Shown here piece after piece: positions 34,714-44,539 of a stretch of DNA of 64,000 bases. Origin of the DNA: Halobacteria archaeon HArc-gm2 (GTDB taxonomy: Archaea; Halobacteriota; Halobacteria; Halobacteriales; Haloarculaceae); NCBI GenBank assembly GCA_025517465.1, contig JAOPKE010000006.1, forward strand, positions 62,001 through 126,000, in the 5' to 3' direction. Every line of letters begins with the position of its first letter. Position 1 is the first letter of the stretch. The translations under genes and the position numbers were made by a program. Under the pieces are notes generated by a model. It searched no databases. It was not told where the DNA came from and was given only the letters and a program-made list of their open reading frames with translations.

Positions 34714-35122
34714 CGTATCGTTAGCCCCGGAGTCCATCGGGACCGTTCTCGGCTCGCCTCGCTGAACGAGACATCACTACCTCGATAGATAGCGTGACTC
34801 AGCGGAACCGGGGACACGGGCCGTCGTCGCCCGTTCTATCGGATAGTAATGGGGCGTTACCCCGCATTTGGACTCGATTACCACGAGTTGGGTAGAGAGT
34901 AACACATGTATACCAGTCTTAAAATTACAAACCATTAAGTGTCTGAGCTTCGGTAACTTGGACGCACTCGGGGGCTCGCCCCGGTGGGCAAATCGGAGAG
35001 AGATCATCCGGAATCGGATCGGCCCGGTGTGCGTCGCACCGATGGCGCGTACTACTCTCGGCGTGTAACGCCGGAATACGAACTGACGGTCACACATCGT
35101 GCGGCCGTGAGGGGGTCACAAA
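34714..35122. other. gene-free, partly AT-rich stretch
   Basis: No gene was recognised. A locally AT-rich part (CTTAAAATTACAAACCATTAAG near 34918-34939) may hold promoter elements for the DUF7344 gene. Confidence 0.45.
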
Positions 35123-35725
35123 ATGAGCGCACAGAACACAGCACCACAACGAAGCCAGGAATACGACGTCGACTCAGAGGACGTAGAGAACGAAAGCGAA
35201 CAGACGGAGACGACAGCATCCGCCGAACCCGAAGAGCTGTCCCTCGACCTGATATTCGAGGTCCTGAAGAACCGCCGTCGGCGTGACGTCATCCGGTATC
35301 TCGAGGAACGGGGCGAGCGAACGTCGCTCAGCGACCTCGCCGAGCACGTCGCCGCCCTGGAGAACGACACGACGACGCAGGCGCTGACGTCGAGTCAGCG
35401 CAAGCGCGTCTACGTCGGCCTCTACCAGTGCCATCTGCCGAAGATGGACGACATGGACATCGTGAACTTCAACCAGGACCGTGGCTACGTCGAGCTCGGC
35501 GCCAACGTCGACCAGCTCGACCCGTACCTCGACCCCGTGACGACGGACGAGCAGCGCTGGCACACCTACTACCTCGGGCTCTCCGGGCTCGGGATCGCCG
35601 CCATCGCCCTCTCGCTCGCCGCCGGCCTGACCGCGGCGCTCACCCAGGTGCTCCTGGGCGCCGTCGTCGCCGCCTATCTCGGCCTCGCCGCCTACCAGAC
35701 GTACGCGGCCTCGGTCGACGAGTAG
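35123..35725 (+). CDS. DUF7344 winged-helix protein with two membrane segments
   Basis: A 200-residue protein with an acidic disordered N-terminus (residues 1-40) and then the DUF7344 HTH domain: LIFEVLKNRRRRDVIRYLEE, LAEHVAALENDTTTQALTSSQRKRVYVGLYQCHLPKM and DIVNFNQDRGYVELG. Two hydrophobic helices close it (LGIAAIALSLAAGLTAAL and LLGAVVAAYLGLAAYQ). It is a paralogue of the protein at 30289. It should be a membrane-tethered DNA-binding regulator. Gene targets are unknown. Confidence 0.82.
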   Translation: MSAQNTAPQRSQEYDVDSEDVENESEQTETTASAEPEELSLDLIFEVLKNRRRRDVIRYLEERGERTSLSDLAEHVAALENDTTTQALTSSQRKRVYVGLYQCHLPKMDDMDIVNFNQDRGYVELGANVDQLDPYLDPVTTDEQRWHTYYLGLSGLGIAAIALSLAAGLTAALTQVLLGAVVAAYLGLAAYQTYAASVDE

Positions 35726-36120
35726 CGTCATCGGGCTCGCCCCGTCCTTTCCTCGAGATTCGACCGCATCCCGGCCTCGAAGGGGGCCGTTGTCGGACGC
35801 CGGCCGATCGTCCCACCCGGGGCACGTGGGACCGCGGCGTCCGCCCACGATGCGTATCCTGTCCGACCGCGCCCTGGGGACGGCCCTCAGTTTCCCAGGA
35901 CGCCCGCTGTCCGCCCGCCTCCGGATTCGTTCCCGGACGCCGTCCGACTCCAGACCACCGACGCACCGGTTCGACGGACTGTGACGGCGCCACCGTCGCG
36001 GGGGGGACAATCTCTCCATCCCACCGGTCCGGTGGGAGCGGCGCGATCCAGTCCCTCCTCTTTATTGACATCAACAGACATATTGAGTGTCGGGCGCTCG
36101 TTTCGTTCACAGTTTATTCC
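35726..36120. other. gene-free stretch between DUF7344 and HalOD1 genes
   Basis: No gene was recognised. TTTATTGACATCAACAGACATATTGAG near 36060-36086 is a possible promoter segment for the HalOD1 gene. Confidence 0.4.
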
Positions 36121-36417
36121 ATGGATGGAATTCCCATCGAATACGATGCCAGTGCAGACCAGTATTACGTCGATATGCCGCTCGACGGGTCGTCCGACGT
36201 CGGCAGAGCGGTCGTCGTCGGCATCGGAGAGATACTCGACCAGGACCCGGTTTCGCTACCGCCGCTCGGCAAGGTCATCGACACGGAGTCCCTGACAGCA
36301 GTCTTCGAGGGACGAACGGCCGAATCGGAGAGCGACGCGTCCGTCTCCTTCGACTACAGCGGCTTCGCTGTGACCGTTCACAACAGCGGCCGTATCATCT
36401 TCGACGAGAGACACTAG
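36121..36417 (+). CDS. HalOD1 output domain protein
   Basis: A 98-residue HalOD1 protein: IEYDASADQYYVDMPLDGS, VVVGIGEILDQDPVSLPPLGKVID, LTAVFEGR, then the hairpin SFDYSGFAVTVHNSGRIIF. The middle segment (Leu-Pro-Pro-Leu) is a family signature. Role unknown. It lies downstream of a DUF7344 gene on the same strand, as does the pair 57596/57942. Confidence 0.83.
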   Translation: MDGIPIEYDASADQYYVDMPLDGSSDVGRAVVVGIGEILDQDPVSLPPLGKVIDTESLTAVFEGRTAESESDASVSFDYSGFAVTVHNSGRIIFDERH

Positions 36418-36530
36418 CCCCGATCGCGTGGGAACTCGAACGGGGAGTTCGGCCCTTCCGCCGAAGTGAGTCCGGTCGTTTCGTAGGTCGGCCATCGTAC
36501 TTCGTCCAGTGGGTCGGTCGGCGCGCTGTA

Positions 36531-36556
36531 CCCACCCCCCGTGTGCGAAATGAAAT
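36531..36556 (+). repeat. origin recognition box, family 1
   Basis: CCCACCCCCCGTGTGCGAAA followed by TGAAAT: the core CCCCGTGTGCGAAATGAAA of family 1. It lies beyond the 3' end of the leftward orc1/cdc6 gene. Confidence 0.75.
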
Positions 36557-36743
36557 GTGTATAATATTGTCGATACAGAGGTTCTACTGGCCACATTCAG
36601 ATCGGTTTTTCCGATTCGGAGAATCTGAGTAGGAGCGGTTTACGCCGGGAGAAACGGCCACCTACGGGCCCACAGCGTACGTGACGACAGGTCAACAGCG
36701 CACCTGACGGCGGATTCGGAGACCGCGCACGACCGAACGGCGG

Positions 36744-38096
36744 TCACTTGCTGAGAAAGTCCGCGACCTGCGCGTTGACGACAGAGCGGACCAGGTCCTC
36801 GTCCGCCTCGAGGTCGGAGAGACGCGAGTCCTCGCGAAGCGTCTCGGCGACGACGTCCGGGTCGTCCGTGAACGTGTACTCCTTGTGGACGCCGCGGCCG
36901 AATCCGCGACTCCGCCGTTCGGACGTGACCATCCCGTACGTGTCGAGTTCGTTCATGTACCGCAGGTAGGTGTCGCGGGACTTCTCGTCGGTGTCGAGCA
37001 GGTCGGTGAGGTACTCGTACACCGCGAAGCCGACGGTCCCCGGGACGGAGTCGATGTCCTCCTCGGAGTACACCTGTACCGCGGCGGTCGCGTACAGCGA
37101 GAGCTTCTTCTGGGTCGAGAGGCCCTCGATCTGGGTGAGCGTCCGGTCCTTCTCGAACTCCTCCTGGGCGTTGCGGGCGTGGGGCTCCGTGACGACGTCG
37201 GCGTCGTTCCGGTTGGCGATCTCGCCGGCCTTCCGGAAGAGGTCGATGGCCTTCCGCGCGTCGCCGTGGCTCTGGGCCGCGAACGCGGCGATGAGCGGGA
37301 TGACGTCCTCCTTGAGCGCGTCCTCGCGGAACGCGTCGCGCCGACGGCGGAGGATCGACCGAAGCTGGTTGGCGTCGTAGTCCGGGAACGCGACGTCCTG
37401 GGGGTTGAACGAACTCTCGGCGCGCCCGTCCAGGTCCTCCATGAACCCCGGGTCGTTGGTGAGCGCCGCGACGGAGACACAGCCCTCTATCTTCCCGAGT
37501 TTCTCCGCTCGCGAGAGCTGGTAGAGGAGCCGGGAGTAGGCCGGTTCCTCGTTGGTACCGCGGCGCCGACCGTGGAGCAGGTCGATCTCGTCGAGGATGA
37601 TGATGACGGAGTCGAAGTTGTCGTTGATCAGCTCGTAGAGCCGGTCGAGTTTCTCGTCCGTGGAGATGCCCTTGCGCGGGACGCCGGGGTCGATGCCGAT
37701 GCTGTCGGCGGCCGTCTCCACGAGCTTGTACACCGCGCGGTCGTGGGACTTGATCGTCTGGCAGTTGATCTCGACGACGCCGAAGCGCTGCCCGTTCGAG
37801 TCGGAGATCTCGACGATCTGTTCGCAGACGGCATTTATGATGAGGGACTTCCCCGTCCCGGATGGGCCGTACAGGAGCATGTTCGGTGGCCGGTCCCCCT
37901 GGATCGAGGGGCGGAGATAGGTGATAATGTCGTCGAGCTGGTCGTCCCGGCCGACGATGCGGTTCTCGTCGATGATGGTGTCCGGCTCGACGAGGCTCTT
38001 GTCCCGGAACACCGACTTGTGCGTCCCGGCCTGGAGCCGTTCCTGGATGGACTGCTGGTCGTCGTCGACCGAGACCTGTTCCTCCCCCTCAGACAT
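36744..38096 (-). CDS. Orc1/Cdc6 replication initiator
   Basis: The 450-residue AAA+ initiator has IIDENRIVGRDDQLDDIITYL near residue 37, Walker A LYGPSGTGKSLIIN near residue 69, Walker B VIIILDEIDLLHG near residue 151 and arginine-rich sensor 2 HGDARKAIDLFRKAG near residue 275. The C-terminal winged helix (TYLRYMNELDTYGMVTSERR) contacts origin DNA. It binds origin recognition boxes and loads the MCM helicase. Boxes of family 1 lie on both sides, five in the region upstream of it. The ATG at 38096 is preferred over 38153 because a TTTTTTATACTTT TATA box lies 20-33 nt upstream of it. Confidence 0.92.
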   Translation of the reverse strand: MSEGEEQVSVDDDQQSIQERLQAGTHKSVFRDKSLVEPDTIIDENRIVGRDDQLDDIITYLRPSIQGDRPPNMLLYGPSGTGKSLIINAVCEQIVEISDSNGQRFGVVEINCQTIKSHDRAVYKLVETAADSIGIDPGVPRKGISTDEKLDRLYELINDNFDSVIIILDEIDLLHGRRRGTNEEPAYSRLLYQLSRAEKLGKIEGCVSVAALTNDPGFMEDLDGRAESSFNPQDVAFPDYDANQLRSILRRRRDAFREDALKEDVIPLIAAFAAQSHGDARKAIDLFRKAGEIANRNDADVVTEPHARNAQEEFEKDRTLTQIEGLSTQKKLSLYATAAVQVYSEEDIDSVPGTVGFAVYEYLTDLLDTDEKSRDTYLRYMNELDTYGMVTSERRSRGFGRGVHKEYTFTDDPDVVAETLREDSRLSDLEADEDLVRSVVNAQVADFLSK

Positions 38097-38115
38097 TGGA
38101 GAGTACTGGTAGTGG

Positions 38116-38129
38116 AAAGTATAAAAAAG
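38116..38129 (-). promoter_or_regulatory. TATA box of the leftward orc1/cdc6 gene
   Basis: On the minus strand CTTTTTTATACTTT lies 20-33 nt before the ATG at 38096, the expected distance for a leaderless archaeal promoter. Confidence 0.65.
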
Positions 38130-38135
38130 TACGCC

Positions 38136-38153
38136 AACCGTGTGCGATGGCAA
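38136..38153. promoter_or_regulatory. degenerate family 1 box in the orc1/cdc6 promoter
   Basis: AACCGTGTGCGATGGCAA keeps the CCGTGTGCGA core of family 1 just upstream of the TATA box. It may let the initiator control its own gene. Confidence 0.45.
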
Positions 38154-38272
38154 ATATTTCTGAATTCGACAGCTCCGGTCTTCTATCCCCCGTATAGGAT
38201 TTCTTACAATACACCGCGAACGAGTTCATGAATTCCCGCCAGTCTGCCGAGGGGAGTTGTTCCCGGCCGGGG

Positions 38273-38296
38273 ACACACCCCGTGTGCGAAATGAAA
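38273..38296 (+). repeat. origin recognition box, family 1
   Basis: ACACACCCCGTGTGCGAAAT then GAAA. First of three plus-oriented boxes left of the AT-rich element. Confidence 0.85.
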
Positions 38297-38342
38297 CCCC
38301 GAGGGGTTCGACCGCTGGCGAGACATCGTCGGAGAGACAGTG

Positions 38343-38369
38343 ACCCACCCCCCGTGTGCGAAATGAAAT
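38343..38369 (+). repeat. origin recognition box, family 1
   Basis: ACCCACCCCCCGTGTGCGAA then ATGAAAT. It has the same G-rich end (on the other strand) and the same orientation as the box at 38273. Confidence 0.85.
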
Positions 38370-38545
38370 GTGACGTTTACGGACATCAGAGGTGGGAAGA
38401 GACGGCCGGAACGATCCGTCGAACCCGATTTGGATCCGGCTGGAACCGGTTTCGGCTAGTTGGGATACGGCATCGCCCGAGTAGTCTCGATCGAGTGGGC
38501 TGGTTCGAGGGGACTCGAGCGAACTGGGAGGACTCTAGGGGGAGG

Positions 38546-38574
38546 GGACACACACCCCGTGTGCGAAATGAAAT
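38546..38574 (+). repeat. origin recognition box, family 1
   Basis: GGACACACACCCCGTGTGCG then AAATGAAAT. It directly precedes the AT-rich segment. Confidence 0.85.
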
Positions 38575-38639
38575 CGGCGGAGGGGTGTAGCGGTTCGAAC
38601 GAGGCAGCAGTGGGTCAGTCGGAACGACGCACCGTGAAA

Positions 38640-38800
38640 TCGAGGAGCAGCATCTCTTCCGAATGTTTTGGTGGATTTCTCGATATACCTCTAGAGAATA
38701 GACATCCAGGTGATAATTTTTGTGAAGCGATGTCCTACGGGTTTGGTTTGATGCCCTAGTAAATAAACTTTTCTCTAATTTAGAGTTTTCACTGCAGGGG
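38640..38800. other. AT-rich candidate unwinding element of origin 1
   Basis: This segment is far more AT-rich than its surroundings (for example AGTAAATAAACTTTTCTCTA near 38758-38777) and is bracketed by plus-oriented boxes on the left and minus-oriented ones on the right, the usual layout of haloarchaeal origins. Confidence 0.65.
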
Positions 38801-38895
38801 TCCCCTCAACCACGTCTTCCCTCGAAGTTCATCGGCCGAATTCGATACCCTGACGCTCGGACTCCGTCTGATCACCCACCCCTGCTGTTTTCCCG

Positions 38896-38924
38896 TTTCA
38901 TTTCGCACACGGGGTGTGGGTGTG
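38896..38924 (-). repeat. origin recognition box, family 1 (inverted)
   Basis: TTTCATTTCGCACACGGGGT then GTGGGTGTG: the reverse complement of the family 1 core. Confidence 0.85.
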
Positions 38925-39035
38925 TTTTTAAACCCTCTTCGCGGGGACTCCTGTTTCACCCTCGTATTCAAGAGACAAGTGAGGATTGCCCAGAACAGTT
39001 CCTCTCTATGGCAAACTCGAAGATCCCTCCAGAAA

Positions 39036-39060
39036 TCATTTCGCACACGGTGTCCCGTCC
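39036..39060 (-). repeat. origin recognition box, family 1 (inverted, shortened)
   Basis: TCATTTCGCACACGGTGTCC keeps the core but lacks the full G run. Confidence 0.6.
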
Positions 39061-39212
39061 CGGATCATCTCCCAGGGTCGGTCGACGTCTCTCGAACGAT
39101 CATCTCCGCTCAGGAACCGAATTACGGGTGAGCGACGCCATCCACGTCTCGGGAACTCTTTGTCCAGCAATTCGCCCGGGAAACGTCCCCGACTCGTGAG
39201 ACGTCGACGGGG

Positions 39213-39238
39213 ACACACACACCTGATTCCGAGTTAGT
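39213..39238 (-). repeat. origin repeat, family 2 (inverted)
   Basis: ACACACACACCTGATTCCGA then GTTAGT: the reverse complement of the family 2 core CTAACTCGGAATCGGGTGTG. Confidence 0.8.
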
Positions 39239-39276
39239 TGGGTATCGAGCGAGGGGGAGGAGCCGAGAGCGGTGTG

Positions 39277-39299
39277 AACTAACTCGGAATCAGGTGTGT
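39277..39299 (+). repeat. origin repeat, family 2
   Basis: AACTAACTCGGAATCAGGTG then TGT. With the inverted copy at 39213 it makes a face-to-face pair. Confidence 0.8.
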
Positions 39300-39330
39300 C
39301 GTTCCTAGTTACTAGTTTCTAGAATAGGCT

Positions 39331-39366
39331 AGAAGAAGAGAAGAAGAGAAGAAGAGAAGAAGTAGA
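39331..39366. repeat. purine tract of GAAGAAGA repeats, candidate unwinding element of origin 2
   Basis: About 36 nt of (GAAGAAGA)n-type repeats, all purine on the plus strand, with AT-rich flanks (CTAGTTACTAGTTTCTAG before it). It lies between family 2 repeats at 39277 and 39482. It is not coding. Confidence 0.6.
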
Positions 39367-39481
39367 GATAAAAGAGAAACGAGAATGGAGGACGAGACCG
39401 GACCGAGCGAGGTCGTCCAGCTTCCACTCGATCTTTGCTGCTACTCGTCCTCCTCTCTTCACCACTCCACCCTCTCGACCG

Positions 39482-39508
39482 AACTAACTCGGAATCGGGT
39501 GTGTGTGT
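39482..39508 (+). repeat. origin repeat, family 2
   Basis: AACTAACTCGGAATCGGGTG then TGTGTGT. Confidence 0.8.
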
Positions 39509-39665
39509 CCCTCTTCGAATCCTCTTCACCTCAAATCACTCCCGCGGAGATCCAAATTTCCCGGAATTACCGATTGAAACGGTTGATATCGCGCTCCCCG
39601 TCTTTCGTTCGTCCGGCTGCCTCGCCGCTCGTTCGTTCGACCGTCGCCGCCGAGCCGACCGGGCT

Positions 39666-39686
39666 ACTAACTCGGAATCGGGTGTG
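39666..39686 (+). repeat. origin repeat, family 2
   Basis: ACTAACTCGGAATCGGGTGT then G. Confidence 0.8.
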
Positions 39687-39730
39687 TTGATCGAACCAAT
39701 CCTCACTGATCGGCTTCTCGTCCGGTGAAT

Positions 39731-39750
39731 ACTAACTCGGAGTCGGGTGT
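39731..39750 (+). repeat. origin repeat, family 2
   Basis: ACTAACTCGGAGTCGGGTGT, with one change (A to G) in the core. Confidence 0.75.
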
Positions 39751-39793
39751 CTCCCTCGTCGACCTCCTCTCCAAAGCCGTTTCGTCGGCCGAT

Positions 39794-39816
39794 AACTAAC
39801 TCGGAATCGGGTGTGT
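39794..39816 (+). repeat. origin repeat, family 2
   Basis: AACTAACTCGGAATCGGGTG then TGT. This is the last copy before the TnpB element. Confidence 0.8.
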
Positions 39817-39970
39817 CGTCGATCCGCCGAACGAATGGGACGCGATCCGGCCGTCCACCAGACGTTCGATTCAGTCGATTCGTTCGATTCGCTCCTTCTG
39901 GTATTCGACCACGTTTCACCGAGGTGGCCTCTCGAGGTCCCCATCGATTCACAGAGATGCAAGGAGGATG

Positions 39971-41360
<1,390 letters not shown>

Positions 41361-41372
41361 CCGCACACAGCC

Positions 41373-41396
41373 GCTAACTCGGAATCAGGAGGGTGT
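41373..41396 (+). repeat. origin repeat, family 2
   Basis: GCTAACTCGGAATCAGGAGG then GTGT. It lies right of the TnpB element. Confidence 0.75.
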
Positions 41397-41460
41397 CCAC
41401 CGAATTCGTAGTTACCCCGAAAACCGCTGTACTGGCCCTGGATCGGCGCGAGGGAGTGGA

Positions 41461-41480
41461 TCTAACTCGGAATCTAGTGG
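41461..41480 (+). repeat. origin repeat, family 2, in the promoter of the second orc1/cdc6 gene
   Basis: TCTAACTCGGAATCTAGTGG keeps the left half of the core. It ends 35 nt before the ATG at 41516 and would allow self-control by the initiator. Confidence 0.65.
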
Positions 41481-41515
41481 TAACGTTTTTGAGTACGGTC
41501 GTGGATAGCGATGGT

Positions 41516-42763
41516 ATGGACGAGGGGAGCGACGGGGGGACCAGGGGTGACAACCTCTTCAGCGACGTCGACGCTGGCGGAGGGAACGACATCTTCGCGA
41601 ACCGTGAGCTACTGAACATCGACCACGTTCCAGACCAGAACCGGATCGTCGGTCGCGACGACCACATCCAGGAGCTGGCCAACGAGGTCGGTCCGGCCGT
41701 GACGGGCGTCCCACCGAACTCCGTCATCCTGTACGGGAAGACCGGGTCGGGGAAGTCGCTCGTCGCGAACCACGTCATGGAGCGCGCTCGCAACGAAGCC
41801 GAGCGGCGCGGGAACCGGCTCGCGACCGTCACCGTCGATTGCGCACAGGCCAAGGGAGAGGCGGACACCATCCAGACGGTCGCCGACAGCATCAACCGCC
41901 CGGGCACCGGCGTCAAGGTGCCGACGCGCGGTATCTCGACGAACGAGTACTACAACCGACTCTGGGAGATTCTGGACCGCGAGTACGACGCCGCGCTGAT
42001 CACGCTCGACGAGGTCGACCGGCTCGGCGACGACAACGTCTTGATGCTCCTCTCACGCGCCCGCGAGGCCGGGAAAGTCGACGTCCCCATCGGCATCATC
42101 TCCATCTCGAACAAGGTCAACTTCCGCGAGCAGATGACCGAACGCGTCAAGAGCAGTCTGGGACACAACGAGTTCATCTTCGACCCCTACGACGGCGAGC
42201 AGCTGCGCCAGATCCTCGAAAACCGCAAGGACGCGTTCCAGGACGGGGTCCTGAAACCGGGCGTCATCCCGAAGACGGCGGCGCTCGCGGCCCAGCGACA
42301 CGGGGACGCACGCAAAGCGATCCGCCTCCTTCGGCACGCCGGCGACTACGCCAAGAACAACGGCGTCGGCGAGGTCAGGGAGGACCACCTCGAACTCGCC
42401 CAGGAACAGGCCGAGGTCGAGCGTCTCAAAGAACTCATCGCCGGGCTCCCGCCCCACAGCAAGTACGTCCTCTACGCGCTCGCGAACCTCACGTCGAAGA
42501 CGCCCGACGACCGCGACTGGTTCCGGACCACCGTCATCTACGACGTCTACCGGAAGGTCTGCGAGTCGGAGGGAACGGACGACCTGACGACCGACACGGT
42601 CCGCGGACTCCTCAGCGAACTCGCCTTCCTCGAGGTCACCGAGTCGAACCAGGAACACGGCGGCATGGGGAAGGGGACGTACAAGGAACATCGGCTTCTC
42701 TGGGAGCCCAGCGTCGTCTTCAAGATGGACCCCGACCCCGCGCGCGTCGACGTGGACCAGTAA
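41516..42763 (+). CDS. Orc1/Cdc6 replication initiator, second type
   Basis: The 415-residue AAA+ protein has VPDQNRIVGRDDHIQELANEV near residue 39, Walker A LYGKTGSGKSLVAN near residue 73, Walker B ALITLDEVDRLG near residue 160 and sensor 2 HGDARKAIRLLRHAG near residue 260. The C-terminal winged helix follows (TVRGLLSELAFLEVTES). It differs clearly from the initiator at 36744 in sequence and in its nearby repeats, which fits a separate DNA specificity. The start is ATG 41516; an in-frame GTG at 41501 is an alternative. It probably initiates at the family 2 origin. Confidence 0.92.
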   Translation: MDEGSDGGTRGDNLFSDVDAGGGNDIFANRELLNIDHVPDQNRIVGRDDHIQELANEVGPAVTGVPPNSVILYGKTGSGKSLVANHVMERARNEAERRGNRLATVTVDCAQAKGEADTIQTVADSINRPGTGVKVPTRGISTNEYYNRLWEILDREYDAALITLDEVDRLGDDNVLMLLSRAREAGKVDVPIGIISISNKVNFREQMTERVKSSLGHNEFIFDPYDGEQLRQILENRKDAFQDGVLKPGVIPKTAALAAQRHGDARKAIRLLRHAGDYAKNNGVGEVREDHLELAQEQAEVERLKELIAGLPPHSKYVLYALANLTSKTPDDRDWFRTTVIYDVYRKVCESEGTDDLTTDTVRGLLSELAFLEVTESNQEHGGMGKGTYKEHRLLWEPSVVFKMDPDPARVDVDQ

Positions 42764-42805
42764 CGCGGCCGTCGTCACCCGTTCTGATAGATCGTCGTCG
42801 GTCCG

Positions 42806-43345
42806 CTACTCGCCGCCGTGGCCGCCCCGTTTCCATCCCGGGTGACCGACGACAGTCACGTTATCGGTCCCGGAGAGGCCGTGCTCACCGGATTCGTCCC
42901 GTTCCCACTCGAGGCGGGCCTCGGATTCGTCGCCGTCGAACCCGGCGTGCCAGGTTGGGAACAGCAAGAGGAGGTCCGCTCGGCCGTCTCCGTCGACGTC
43001 CAGAGGATAGCCGTCGTGGACCGGTCGTGCACCGCCACCGTCACTGACGACGTCTGGTGCCCCGAACCGGTAGCGAACCGGTTCACTCGTCGGGTCGAAC
43101 GCGTCCGTGTGGCGGACGGCCACCGGGACGAAGCCGTGTCCCTTCGGTGCGATCAGGTTCTCGTCACTGTGCGGTTTGACGTCGACGGAAAGCTCGTCCG
43201 GGAAGTGCGCAGCAGCCTGGCCACTGAGCGCTGGCACCGCGACTGCGGCGGCTGCCGCGCCGGCGCCCAGGCGGAGTACGTCCCGCCGGTGTTTCGTATT
43301 CGATTCGGTTCCGTTTGTCTCGTCACTGCTTGATTCAGTTGTCAT
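42806..43345 (-). CDS. Tat-exported protein with a VCBS/FG-GAP-like segment
   Basis: The 179-residue protein has a twin-arginine signal (KHRRDVLRLGAGAAAAAVAV) and should be secreted. The mature part has two strands with GHGFVPVAVRHTDAFDP and a calcium-binding-like YPLDVDGDGRADLLLLFPTW as in FG-GAP/VCBS repeats. A C-terminal Gly/His-rich segment follows. The ATG at 43345 places the Arg pair near residue 20, as usual. Function unknown; a role at the cell surface is inferred. Confidence 0.77.
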   Translation of the reverse strand: MTTESSSDETNGTESNTKHRRDVLRLGAGAAAAAVAVPALSGQAAAHFPDELSVDVKPHSDENLIAPKGHGFVPVAVRHTDAFDPTSEPVRYRFGAPDVVSDGGGARPVHDGYPLDVDGDGRADLLLLFPTWHAGFDGDESEARLEWERDESGEHGLSGTDNVTVVGHPGWKRGGHGGE

Positions 43346-43497
43346 GTATGACGAACAACTATTTTTGCCAGACGCGATTAATTTTTGTGGTACAATTGAC
43401 AAAAAGAGGGCGACATCGAACATCGACTGCGGGTCTGGTTCTACGGCACCACGTCTGGAGTTCGTCCACCCGACTGACGTGCTCGTTTGCAACAGTC

Positions 43498-43535
43498 GGT
43501 ACAAACAGTTGTTTGTAACAGCTATTTGTACCGGT
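43498..43535. promoter_or_regulatory. nested palindromes in a divergent intergenic region
   Basis: TACAAACA-GT-TGTTTGTA (43500-43517) is a perfect inverted repeat. The wider segment also pairs GGTACAAA with TTTGTACC. It lies between the leftward secreted protein and the rightward Bat-type regulator and may be an operator. Confidence 0.5.
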
Positions 43536-43689
43536 ACGTCTCGGTGCCTGAGTACGTCCCCGTCAGAATGGCCCCGAACGGACGCTCCATGATCCGGGGG
43601 CCGCCACCGCTCTCACGGGAGTCGACGCTCGCCGCCCACGCCGGCTGCTAATTCGTTCCCCCTTTCACTCCTCTTCTCACCGGCCGGTG

Positions 43690-43714
43690 TTTCATTTCGC
43701 ACACGGGGTGTGTG
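43690..43714 (-). repeat. origin recognition box, family 1 (inverted), outside the origin
   Basis: TTTCATTTCGCACACGGGGT then GTGTG is a full-length family 1 box, 5 kb from the origin-1 boxes and 94 nt before the gene at 43808. Confidence 0.75.
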
Positions 43715-43807
43715 CGTCGTTCACGTCGGTTCGCTTCGCGGCGTTCAGTGACCCGGGAACGCGACTCAGCCACGTGGACTATCGGTGTCCATGGCGTAGT
43801 CGCTCGC

Positions 43808-44449
43808 ATGGCGACTGTACTGGAGTTCACCAGCCCGGCCGACGAGTTCCCGCTGGGAACGATTTTCGAGAACCTGCCGACGGTGACGGTCGAACTGGAG
43901 CGGCTCATTCCCCACGAGACCATGATCATCCCGTACTTCTGGGTTCGTGGCGCGGACGCGGTCGACGTCGAAGCCGCCTTCGAGGCCCACGCCGGCGTCG
44001 TCGACGTCGAACGCATCGACAGCGTCGATAGCGAATATCTCATGCGTGCGGAGTGGGAGTCTGCGTACTTCGGCATCCTGAGTGCACTCGCCGAGGCGAG
44101 CGTCGTCGTTCTCACAGGCGTCGGGACCAGCGACGGCTGGGACTTCGAGGTTCGCGGGGAGGATCGGACGGCGATCAGCGAGTTCCGAACGCTCTGCCAG
44201 GAACACGACATCCCTATCGAGATTACCGCCGTCCACGCGCTGCTCCCGGTCAAGGGCGACGGCATCGAACTGACGGACGCCCAGCGGGAGGCACTGGTGC
44301 TGGCGTACGAACGCGGCTACTTCGACTCACCCCGCGAGACGACGCTCGACGAGATGGCGTCGGAACTCGGGATCAGCCAGCAATCGCTCTCCTCGCGCCT
44401 CCGTCGCGGCCACCGACGCCTCATCGGCGGCACGCTGGTCAACTCGTAA
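43808..44449 (+). CDS. HTH_10 (Bat-type) regulator
   Basis: The 213-residue protein begins MATVLEFTSPADEFPLGTIF, the N-terminal sensor-like domain common to haloarchaeal Bat regulators. It ends with HTH_10: LTDAQREALVLAYERGYFDSPRETTLDEMASELGISQQSLSSRLRRGHRRL (residues about 157-207). It should be a soluble DNA-binding regulator. A full origin box of family 1 is in its upstream region. Its targets are unknown. Confidence 0.85.
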   Translation: MATVLEFTSPADEFPLGTIFENLPTVTVELERLIPHETMIIPYFWVRGADAVDVEAAFEAHAGVVDVERIDSVDSEYLMRAEWESAYFGILSALAEASVVVLTGVGTSDGWDFEVRGEDRTAISEFRTLCQEHDIPIEITAVHALLPVKGDGIELTDAQREALVLAYERGYFDSPRETTLDEMASELGISQQSLSSRLRRGHRRLIGGTLVNS

Positions 44450-44539
44450 ACTGGTCAACTGTCGACTACATATAAAAACCTCCTGTATAATCAGGGGAAT
44501 TCATCAATTGCGTTCGGTCCCTCGTTACGGTAGATTCCT

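Noticed and set aside
35428-36417. 329-residue forward ORF covering the DUF7344 gene and the HalOD1 gene
   Set aside because: Only the last 98 residues show a domain. The rest is Arg/Pro-rich shadow, so the ATG at 36121 is used.
38273-39060. CRISPR array from the repeated CCCCGTGTGCGAAATGAAA elements
   Set aside because: Copies are irregularly spaced, occur in both orientations and stand next to orc1/cdc6, so they are origin boxes. No cas genes are present.
39331-39366. Purine repeat as a coding or CRISPR-like repeat
   Set aside because: It has no spacer structure and no coding pattern, and lies in the origin region, so it is read as a possible unwinding element.
43712-43807. N-terminal extension of the Bat-type regulator
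   Set aside because: The added residues are Arg-rich, unlike the acidic protein, and run up to the origin box. The domain starts at the ATG 43808.
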